Shown: in pieces, positions 1-5,791 of the stretch | How positions within the stretch are numbered: the first letter of the stretch is position 1 | Layout of the letters: the number at the start of each line of letters is the position of its first letter | Source: Planctomycetota bacterium | GTDB lineage: Bacteria > Planctomycetota > UBA11346 | Direction of reading: 5' to 3' | Length of the DNA: 5,791 bases | Assembly (NCBI GenBank): GCA_013816645.1 | Contig: JACDEC010000221.1 | Span: forward strand, 1 to 5,791 | Translations under genes and position numbers: made by a program | Notes under the pieces: generated by a model | What the model saw: the letters and a program-made list of their open reading frames with translations, nothing else | What the model was told of the DNA's origin: nothing | The model's database searches: none

Positions 1-398
1 GGACCCAACAGGCCACCGCGCTGATCGCCGCCAGCCGCGCGGTACCCAGCGTCCTCGAGAAAGGCGACTGCTTCAGCGCGGCGCGCGCGGCGATCGCGCA
101 GGCGCTCGCCCTGGTCCCGGATCACGGACCGGCGCTGCTCCAGGAAGCCCAGTACTTCGTGATGATGGCCTATCGCAACGGCGACGATCCCGATCGCGGC
201 GAAGCCCTGCTCGAGCGCGCTGGGGCCGATCAGTCGCTGACCCGGCGGGAACGCGCCGAGGTCGCATTCTATCGGGGCATCGCCGCTCGCACCCGTGGCG
301 ACGAATCCAGCGCGAAGAGCGGTTTCGCCCGATCGCTGGCGATCGATCCGACGTTCCGCCCGGCGATGCTCGCGACGATGGATCACCAACGCGGCTGA
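1..398 (+). CDS. TPR-like helical repeat protein, C-terminal fragment (5' end outside window)
   Basis: An open frame runs from the left edge (first full codon at base 3) to a TGA at 396-398, giving about 131 C-terminal residues. It is Ala-rich and helical, with TPR-like periodicity. One helix pair ends in ALALVPDHGPALLQEA and another in FARSLAIDPTFRPAML. Both follow the TPR pattern in which helix B ends with a Pro and the next helix begins with a small or aliphatic residue. The stretch between them (GEALLERAG, then RAEVAFYRGIAARTRGD) looks like a further helical hairpin. TPRs are protein-interaction scaffolds. Nothing visible shows an enzyme domain, signal peptide or membrane segment, but the N-terminus is missing, so the full protein could be another kinase-TPR or a secretion or assembly factor. 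It converges on the kinase gene 19 bp away. The TPR assignment is from pattern only, and the specific role is unknown. Confidence 0.7.
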   Translation, partial: TQQATALIAASRAVPSVLEKGDCFSAARAAIAQALALVPDHGPALLQEAQYFVMMAYRNGDDPDRGEALLERAGADQSLTRRERAEVAFYRGIAARTRGDESSAKSGFARSLAIDPTFRPAMLATMDHQRG

Positions 399-417
399 GC
401 CGCCGCCGACCCGGACC

Positions 418-3400
418 TCAGTTCGATCCTGGCGCGGCTCCGTTGGCCAGGGCCGCTTCGGCGGGCGCTCCGAGGCGCACCAGACCATTGCGGGCGATGC
501 GCGCGAAGCCGGTGCCGTCGCGCGCGGTGGCGTGGTAGGCGAGGATGGCGTCGTCGCGCTGGGCCAGCGATTCGGCGACCCAGCCGGCGAGCACCGCGAT
601 CGGCATGAAGGTGACGCTGCCGATCGAGGGCGAGAGGCTCTCCCACACCAGGTTCCAGGGCAGGAAGCCCAGACCGTAGCAGCCGATCCGCGCGGCGAAG
701 ATCACGTTGGGATCGCTGCGTTCGGTCTCGAGCACGTCGGTGAGCTTGAAGCAGCGCTCGAGGTCGGCGCGCGCGTCGGCGGGACGGGCGTCCTGCCAGA
801 ACAGGCACGAACGCAGCAGCATCTCCAGCGGCTTGAGTTCCATGCCTTCGAGCATGTCGAGCAGGTGCTTGCGGCAGCCGAGTTCGGCGAGGGTCATCAC
901 ATCGCGGATGAACATCCCGGTCTGCATGAGATCCTGGGATCCCGGGCGCAGGCAGACGCGGGTGTAACGGAAATCATCGCTGGCGATGATCCGCTTGGCG
1001 AGTTCCTGGTACTCGACCTGGGTGCGCAGTTCGTTGCCGAGCAGATCGAAGCCGATGACTTGGAGGCGCGCCAGCGCCCGACGGTGGGTCGCGATCTCCT
1101 CGGCCAGGTCGCCATCGAACAACCGGTTGGCGAAGCGGCGGGCGTCGGTGCCCATCATCTGCGACATGGTCGCGAGGATCAGGTCCTCATCGGGCGACCC
1201 GCGGATCAGGTGACGGACGGTCTCGAGGTCGCTGATCAGGTTGTTGGTCAGGCCGTTCTCGCCGGCGCGCTCGGACAGGGCCGGCAGCAGCAGCAGCGCG
1301 AAGCGCGAGCGCACGAAGTCGCCGGATTCCTGGTAGGACAGCACCACCCGCACCGCGCGTTCGATCGATCCGCTCTGCTGCATGACCAGGCGCGCGAGCT
1401 CGAAGATCGCGTCCTGGGCGACCGGATGCTCGAGGTACTGGGACAGGAAGCTGCGGAACTCGCGCTCGGCCTGGGCGTAGTGGCCCGAGCGCAGGAACGC
1501 CAGGCAGAGCATGAAGTTGGCCTCGACCGCCTCGCGCGCGTCACCGTGCTCGAGCAGGAACGTGCGGTAGTGGTCGATCGCCACGGGGTAGAGGTTCTGG
1601 CGCAGCAGTTCGTTGGCGACGGCGAAGCACGGCAGCATGAGCGGACTGCGCCGCTGCTGCACGGTCACCGAGCGCACGATGGCGTGCGATTCCCAGGTGC
1701 CGATGGCGATCTGGCGGTTGAGCGGCCCGTTGAGCGGGCAGGTGTCCTCGACCACCAGCGGCGGCTGGTCGTCGAAGGTCAGCGACAGCCGCGACCCCAC
1801 CGCCTCGATCGCGATGCGGATCTGGTGCAGCCGGACCTGGCGATGGTGATCGACCGCGGTCGAACTGCCGCGCCGCAACGGCCGCATGGTCAGCAGTTCG
1901 GGGTCGAGCAGGTCCTTGTCGCCCTGGGCGCGCCCGATCGCCAGCCAGCGGCCCTGGTAGCAGCCGATGCGGAACTGGTAGGACGGTGCCGGCGGCACGC
2001 CGCGCATGAAGATCCAGAACTCGCTGCCGCGCACCACCTCGGCTTCGAGGATCAGGCGCATGTCGTTGCCGACCGGGACCGAGAGCGGGTAGAGCTGCAG
2101 GCCCCAGCCGCCGATCAGCAATCCGCCCAATTCGGGATGCATGACCTGGCCGACGGCTTCACTCTCGTAGGCGCGCGGCGGCTCGGTGAACGGCCCCAGC
2201 CCGGGCGTCGCCGCGAAATCCCAGGTGCCGGCGGTCGACCAGGCGGCCTCGCGTTCCTTGGCCAGACGCTGGCGCTCGAGTTCGCTGTACGACGCCGACA
2301 ACCGGGCGAGCAGTTCGCGCAACTCGTGGGAGAATTCGCCGCAATTGGCGAAGCGGGCGTGCGGCTCGAGCGCCAGGGCCCGTTCGCAGATGTCGTGCAG
2401 GGCCTTCGGCGCTTCCGGCCAGAGGTCGATCAGCGTCCGCCGCTGGCCTTTCTGCACCCGCTTGATGAACGCGGAGAGGCGCTCGTCGGCCTCCATTTCG
2501 GCCGGGGTGTGCAGGGTCAGCAATTCGAAGAGGATGACGCCCAGCGAATAGATGTCGCTGCGCTTGTCCGAGGTGCCGGCATCGCCGCGCGCCTGCTCGG
2601 GCGACATGTACGCCGGCGAACCGAGCACCTCGCCGACCTGGGTGCTGCGTTCGGGCCGCTGGGTGGTGCTGGTCCGGCGCACGTTCGAGGTGCGGTAGGC
2701 GTTGGTCCGACCGGGCTGGCTGGTGTCGCCGCTGCCGCGGGCTCCGGTGGTGTCGCTCTTGCTGCGCGTGCTGGTGGTGTCGTCCTTGGCGCGATCCCCG
2801 GTGGTGTCCCCCTTGGCGCGATCCCCGGTGGTGTCGCCCTTGACCGCCACCATCGACTCGTCGCGCCTGGTATCGGCGTGCACGCTGCCGCCGTGGTCGG
2901 TCGACGGCACGAACCCAGTGGTGTTGCCCAGGCGTTCGCCGGCGTGCCCGGCGAGCGGCACGATCGGATAGCCTCCGGACAGCGGCGGGATCAGCGTCTG
3001 GGGACCGGCGGTCGCTGGTTCGGCGAACAGCGGCTCGCGCGGCATGCGGGTGGTGCCCGAGCGGTCGTCGGCGGCGAGCCGTGCTTCGGTTGCATCTGAA
3101 CGCTTACCCGTTCCATCCTTGGCGATCATCTCGCTGGGCAGGATCACCGTGGCGGCGCCGCGCTTGGCCTGCTGCTGGTCGAGCGCGCCGAACAACGCGT
3201 CGTAGGCTGCTTCCGGCGGTGCGACGTCCTGCTTGCGTTCGTCGCGCAGGTTGCGGGCCAGGCCCCAGTCGAGCACCCACACCTCGCCGTACGAACCGAT
3301 GATGATGTTGGCCGGCTTGAGGTCGCGGTGCACGACCTCCTCGCTGTGGGCGTAGGCGATGACCTCGAGGAGCTTGAGGAAGAGCGTGATGCGATCGAGC

Positions 3401-3756
3401 AGCGAGGACTTGGCGCGGTGGTCCGCTTCCTTGCGCAGGCCGTCGACGAATTCGTCGAGGGTGCGCCCGCGCGCGAGGGTCATGAAATAGCAGAGTTCGC
3501 CATCCGGCAGCTCGGCGCTCTCGTAGACGGCGACCAGCCCAGGGTGCTGCAAGCGCGCCGCGCAGCGGATCTCGCGCTCGAAGCGCGGCCGCACATCGGT
3601 GTCGTTGACGAACGACGAATCGAGCACCTTGGCGGCCACTTCGCGCTCGAGATGCAGGTCCCAGGCCGCGTAGACTTGCGCGGTCGCACCGCGACCGATC
3701 TCGCGCAACAATTTGTAGCGCTCGTTGATGAGAAAATCGCCGGGCGGCAAGGCCAT
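418..3756 (-). CDS. Ser/Thr protein kinase (PknD-like) with giant activation-loop insert, beta-rich domain and C-terminal TPR-like region
   Basis: This is a complete gene of 1112 codons on the minus strand, probably cytosolic. Residues 17 to about 486 form a Hanks-type kinase. It has the Gly loop GRGATAQV (21-28), VAAK with Lys43, the alpha-C Glu62, catalytic HRDLKPAN (143-150; Asp145, Lys147, Asn150), DWG at 163-165 in place of DFG, SPE at 385-387, DIYSLG with Asp401, and Arg468. All catalytic residues are present, so it should be active. About 190 extra Thr/Ser-rich residues separate DWG from SPE. A charged helix (about 480-506) leads to a beta-rich domain (about 507-700) resembling LamG or DUF1080 concanavalin-like folds. 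Helical TPR-like repeats follow (about 708-1095). No transmembrane helix is evident. The order resembles chlamydial PknD and planctomycetal or lentisphaeral kinases. I chose ATG 3754-3756 because GGTGA lies 4 nt upstream. An in-frame TTG at 3766-3768 would add four residues. The substrate is unknown. Confidence 0.93.
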   Translation of the reverse strand: MALPPGDFLINERYKLLREIGRGATAQVYAAWDLHLEREVAAKVLDSSFVNDTDVRPRFEREIRCAARLQHPGLVAVYESAELPDGELCYFMTLARGRTLDEFVDGLRKEADHRAKSSLLDRITLFLKLLEVIAYAHSEEVVHRDLKPANIIIGSYGEVWVLDWGLARNLRDERKQDVAPPEAAYDALFGALDQQQAKRGAATVILPSEMIAKDGTGKRSDATEARLAADDRSGTTRMPREPLFAEPATAGPQTLIPPLSGGYPIVPLAGHAGERLGNTTGFVPSTDHGGSVHADTRRDESMVAVKGDTTGDRAKGDTTGDRAKDDTTSTRSKSDTTGARGSGDTSQPGRTNAYRTSNVRRTSTTQRPERSTQVGEVLGSPAYMSPEQARGDAGTSDKRSDIYSLGVILFELLTLHTPAEMEADERLSAFIKRVQKGQRRTLIDLWPEAPKALHDICERALALEPHARFANCGEFSHELRELLARLSASYSELERQRLAKEREAAWSTAGTWDFAATPGLGPFTEPPRAYESEAVGQVMHPELGGLLIGGWGLQLYPLSVPVGNDMRLILEAEVVRGSEFWIFMRGVPPAPSYQFRIGCYQGRWLAIGRAQGDKDLLDPELLTMRPLRRGSSTAVDHHRQVRLHQIRIAIEAVGSRLSLTFDDQPPLVVEDTCPLNGPLNRQIAIGTWESHAIVRSVTVQQRRSPLMLPCFAVANELLRQNLYPVAIDHYRTFLLEHGDAREAVEANFMLCLAFLRSGHYAQAEREFRSFLSQYLEHPVAQDAIFELARLVMQQSGSIERAVRVVLSYQESGDFVRSRFALLLLPALSERAGENGLTNNLISDLETVRHLIRGSPDEDLILATMSQMMGTDARRFANRLFDGDLAEEIATHRRALARLQVIGFDLLGNELRTQVEYQELAKRIIASDDFRYTRVCLRPGSQDLMQTGMFIRDVMTLAELGCRKHLLDMLEGMELKPLEMLLRSCLFWQDARPADARADLERCFKLTDVLETERSDPNVIFAARIGCYGLGFLPWNLVWESLSPSIGSVTFMPIAVLAGWVAESLAQRDDAILAYHATARDGTGFARIARNGLVRLGAPAEAALANGAAPGSN
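2704..2838 (-). repeat. 27-bp tandem repeat, five copies, encoding Asp-Thr-rich 9-mers in the kinase activation loop
   Basis: Five consecutive 27-bp units lie inside the kinase gene. Read as protein (residues 307-351 from the ATG) they are GDTTGDRAK, GDTTGDRAK, DDTTSTRSK, SDTTGARGS and GDTSQPGRT. The two units at 2784-2837 differ at only one base out of 27, so they are probably a recent duplication. The other three have diverged but keep the Asp-Thr codons (GGTGTC on the plus strand). The unit length is a multiple of three, so gain or loss of copies keeps the kinase frame. The array lies in the oversized activation segment, about 40 residues before the conserved GSPAYMSPE. Confidence 0.85.
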
Positions 3757-3942
3757 GAGTTCACCCAACGTACGCCGAGATGCTCACGGGCGCAACCCGA
3801 CGCGGCAGCTTAACCAACTGCCTGCGTGTCACTTACCGCACGCACCATGGACGATCCCGCACGCACCTGGCGCAAGCTGTCTGGGCGGGGCGACTTCCGC
3901 TGCCCGTCTTGCGCCAGCCGACCCGCCCCGACACTCGCGCCG
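3757..3942. promoter_or_regulatory. Divergent intergenic region between the kinase and peptidase genes
   Basis: About 190 bp separate the two divergent start codons, so promoters for both genes are expected here. I see no good -35/-10 pair for either. On the minus strand GTGACA near 3828-3833 is close to a -35, but no matching -10 follows at a proper distance. For the kinase, GGTGA precedes the ATG and fits a Shine-Dalgarno site. The peptidase ATG at 3943 has only C-rich sequence upstream and no purine-rich site. Its frame stays open back to a TAA at 3811, with an in-frame ATG at 3847 that would add 32 residues. The inverted repeat listed separately lies within this region. Confidence 0.55.
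3867..3917. repeat. Perfect 10-bp inverted repeat upstream of the peptidase gene
   Basis: CTGGCGCAAG (3867-3876) is matched exactly by its reverse complement CTTGCGCCAG (3908-3917), with 31 bp between the arms. A second short pairing (GGGC 3883-3886 with GCCC 3902-3905) lies inside. A competing 7-bp pairing, GGGCGGG 3883-3889 with CCCGCCC 3922-3928, is also possible. The right arm ends 25 bp before ATG 3943. It could be a hairpin in the peptidase leader RNA or a paired operator with centres 41 bp apart, about four helical turns. In GC-rich DNA a 10-bp match can also arise by chance. Confidence 0.5.
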
Positions 3943-5791
3943 ATGCCTAGAATTGCCCACGGGTTCACTCACATCGCCACCCATCCCGTGCCCAGCCTCG
4001 GCCAACGTCTCGAGCACTACGTCCATGCGAGCGGAGCGGTCCACTATCACTGCGCAAGCGATGACGATCACCGCGGCTTCATGGTCTCCTTCCGCACCCC
4101 GCCCAGCGCGGACACCGGCCTGCCCCACATCCTCGAGCACACCGCCCTGTGCGGCAGCCGCCGCTACCCGGTCCGCGATCCGTTCTTCAAGATGCTGAAA
4201 CGATCGCTGCAGACCTTCATGAACGCGATGACCTTCCCGGACATGACCTGCTTCCCCTTCGCTTCACGGGTGGACAAGGACTTCCGCAACCTGCTCGCCA
4301 TCTACCTCGATGCGGTGTTCCGCCCGCTGCTGGACCCCCTCGATTTCGCCCAGGAAGGTCACCGGTTGGAACGGGGGCCGGGGGGCGGGGGGCAGGGGTC
4401 GGACAGACCCCCATCCCCCGATCCCCAACCCCCGTGGGTACGCAAGGGGGTGGTCTTCAACGAGATGAAGGGTGCCATGGACGGTACCGACGCCCAGCTC
4501 GAAGCGGCGCTGCCGCGCGTCCTGTTGCCCGATACCTGCTACCGTTGGAACTACGGCGGCGAACCGTCGGCGATCCCGGCATTGAGCCATGCCGACCTCG
4601 TCGCCTTCCATCGTCGCTGCTACCAGCCGGCCAACGCCTGCTTCACGACCTACGGGAACGATGCGGCGGAGTCGCTGCACGAGGTCTTCGCTCCTTATCT
4701 CGAGATCGGCGGCGATCCCCTGCCGCCGCCGGTCCGTCAGCGGCCGCTCTCGGCGCCCAGCACGGTGCGGGTGCCCGTGCCCTTGGCTGAGGACCAGGAT
4801 GCCACCGAGGTCGGCGCGGCGCGCATAGCCTGGGAAGTCGGCGACGCCGCCAACCTCGACGAGGTCCTCGACGGCGAGCTCCTCGACCGCCTGCTCGTCG
4901 GCCACGCCGGCGCTCCGCTGCGCCGGGTGCTGGAGGCCAGCGGACTCGGCCGATCGATCGGTTCGAGCGGGTTCAGTTCCCAGTACCGGTCGTGCCTATT
5001 TCTCGTCGAGATCGACGGCATCGACCCCACTGACCATGCGCGCTTCGAACCGCTGGTCCGCGAAACCCTCGCCGCGATCGCCCGCGACGGCGTCCCGGCC
5101 GCGGAGATCGCCGCGGCGCTCGATCAGCTCGAGCTCGCCCGCCGCGAGATCACCGGCGACCAGTACCCCTTCGGACTCGAACTCTGCTCGCACCTCGTAG
5201 CGGCCTGGAACCACGGCGGCGACCCCCTCGCCTTCCTCGACCAGGGACCAGCGCTGGCGCGCCTGCGCCTGCGCGCCGATGGCGCATGGTTGCAGCGCAT
5301 GGTGCGCGAACGCCTGCTCGACAATCCACACCATGCGCTGCTCTTCGCCGAACCCGACGCCGATTTCCTCGCCCGCGCCGAGACCGCCGAACGAGCGGCG
5401 GTCGACGCGGATCTCGCTCGCCTCGACGAGGCCGGGCGCGCGCGCCTGATCGAGCAGGCCCGCGCGCTCGCCGAACGTCAGGCCGCCCCCGAGGACCATG
5501 ACATCCTGCCCGAACTGGCGCTCGCCGACGTACCGCGCGAACGGCGCTGGGCCGAAGGTCAGACGCACGCCGACGGGTTGTGGACTGCGCGTTGCGGGAC
5601 CAACGGCATCCTCCACCAGCTGGTCGCGCTGCCGATCCCCGGACTGTCCGAGAGCGAACTCGACCTGCTGCCCCTGCTGGTGCAGTCGCTGGGCCTGCTC
5701 GGTGTCGCAGGCCACGACTACGCCGCATGGTCGGCCAACCTCAACGCTCGTTGCGGCGGCCTGTGGGCCTGGCTCGACGTTGTCTCCGATC
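3943..5791 (+). CDS. PreP-type (M16C, insulinase family) zinc metallopeptidase, N-terminal part (3' end outside window)
   Basis: This frame is open from ATG 3943 to the window edge, showing about 616 of an expected 950-1000 residues. The family forms a closed chamber that degrades short unfolded peptides, such as presequences in mitochondria. The inverted zinc motif is HILEH at 62-66 (zinc ligands His62 and His66, catalytic Glu65) in TGLPHILEHTALCGS. RDPFFKMLKRSLQTFMNAMT, DKDFRNLL and YLDAVFRPLL follow, all PreP hallmarks. The third zinc ligand is Glu174 in VVFNEMKGAMDG. AAWNHGGDP near 422 and the helical stretch that follows match the N-terminal half and the M16C-associated linker domain. 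The C-terminal half is not visible. ATG 3943 puts the conserved HGF motif close to the N-terminus, as is usual, although no Shine-Dalgarno site is seen. ATG 3847 is an alternative start. No signal peptide is apparent, so it is probably cytosolic. A Gly/Pro linker at residues 143-165 comes from an embedded palindrome. Confidence 0.93.
   Translation, partial: MPRIAHGFTHIATHPVPSLGQRLEHYVHASGAVHYHCASDDDHRGFMVSFRTPPSADTGLPHILEHTALCGSRRYPVRDPFFKMLKRSLQTFMNAMTFPDMTCFPFASRVDKDFRNLLAIYLDAVFRPLLDPLDFAQEGHRLERGPGGGGQGSDRPPSPDPQPPWVRKGVVFNEMKGAMDGTDAQLEAALPRVLLPDTCYRWNYGGEPSAIPALSHADLVAFHRRCYQPANACFTTYGNDAAESLHEVFAPYLEIGGDPLPPPVRQRPLSAPSTVRVPVPLAEDQDATEVGAARIAWEVGDAANLDEVLDGELLDRLLVGHAGAPLRRVLEASGLGRSIGSSGFSSQYRSCLFLVEIDGIDPTDHARFEPLVRETLAAIARDGVPAAEIAAALDQLELARREITGDQYPFGLELCSHLVAAWNHGGDPLAFLDQGPALARLRLRADGAWLQRMVRERLLDNPHHALLFAEPDADFLARAETAERAAVDADLARLDEAGRARLIEQARALAERQAAPEDHDILPELALADVPRERRWAEGQTHADGLWTARCGTNGILHQLVALPIPGLSESELDLLPLLVQSLGLLGVAGHDYAAWSANLNARCGGLWAWLDVVSD
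4371..4435. repeat. 65-bp G-run/C-run imperfect palindrome inside the peptidase gene
   Basis: Two 30-bp arms (4371-4400 and 4406-4435) flank a 5-bp loop, GGACA. They match at 23 of 30 positions when one is reverse-complemented, without gaps. The inner stem GGGGTC/GACCCC and the outer ACGGGGG/CCCCCGT are perfect. The left arm has four G-runs of 5, 6, 6 and 4 separated by 1-2 bases. The right arm gives four G-runs on the minus strand. It is read in frame as a Gly/Pro/Ser linker (residues 143-165) with no stop codon. The core resembles the GGGGTCTGTCC-type palindromes I recall from REP-like repeats in some proteobacteria, but that link is tentative. Confidence 0.75.

Noticed and set aside
399..417. 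Possible bidirectional terminator between the converging TPR and kinase genes.
   Set aside because: Only 19 bp lie between the stop codons, and I found no stem-loop with a T-tract there or just beyond. Termination may lie inside the facing gene or be Rho-dependent.
295..3099. A plus-strand open frame of about 930 codons running antisense to most of the kinase gene.
   Set aside because: It lies opposite a gene with clear kinase motifs, has low-complexity His/Gln/Arg/Gly-rich composition with no recognisable domain, and is the expected by-product of strong GC third-position bias.
3110..3410. DWG instead of DFG in the kinase as a sign of a pseudokinase.
   Set aside because: The metal-binding Asp and the Gly are retained, and Lys43, Glu62, HRD and Asn150 are all present. 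DWG is common in related bacterial kinases.
3725..4790. Plus-strand open frames in other phases overlapping the start of the peptidase gene, which could suggest a frameshifted gene.
   Set aside because: Frame 1 from 3943 is uninterrupted to the window edge and carries all conserved PreP motifs in order, so no frameshift is needed.
4264..5715. Minus-strand open frames of about 210-240 codons opposite the peptidase gene.
   Set aside because: The plus strand here encodes continuous PreP homology. The antisense frames are Gly/Arg/Val-rich with no family signature.

Overview
The window is high-GC bacterial DNA with strong G/C bias at third codon positions. It holds one complete gene and two genes cut by the window edges. 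The complete gene encodes a large Ser/Thr protein kinase with a DWG magnesium-binding motif, a beta-rich middle domain and a TPR-like C-terminus. This architecture resembles the chlamydial PknD type and the large kinases of Planctomycetes, Lentisphaerae and relatives. It sits beside a PreP-type M16C metallopeptidase. Together they suggest a Gram-negative bacterium with a eukaryote-like kinase repertoire, possibly of the PVC group, but two genes cannot settle the phylum.

Layout. Positions 1-398 (+) are the 3' end of a helical, TPR-like protein whose start lies outside the window. It converges on the kinase gene, 418-3756 (-), with only 19 bp between the two stop codons. The kinase is read leftward and shares a divergent intergenic region of about 190 bp (3757-3942) with the metallopeptidase gene, which starts at about 3943 (+) and is still open at the right edge (5791). 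That region carries a perfect 10-bp inverted repeat (3867-3917) but no convincing sigma-70 promoter or strong Shine-Dalgarno site for the peptidase.

Two features stand out. First, the kinase activation segment is about 225 residues from DWG to SPE, where a few tens are usual. The extra sequence is low-complexity, very rich in Thr/Ser, and contains five 9-residue repeats encoded by a 27-bp DNA tandem repeat. Second, the peptidase gene carries an in-frame 65-bp imperfect palindrome (4371-4435) made of G-runs and then C-runs, with a potential G-quadruplex motif on each strand. It encodes a Gly/Pro linker between the zinc-binding HxxEH motif and the third zinc ligand.

The kinase probably works in cytosolic signalling, using its TPR and beta-rich regions for protein or ligand contacts. 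The peptidase probably clears short unfolded peptides. Apart from divergent orientation, nothing in the sequence links their functions.
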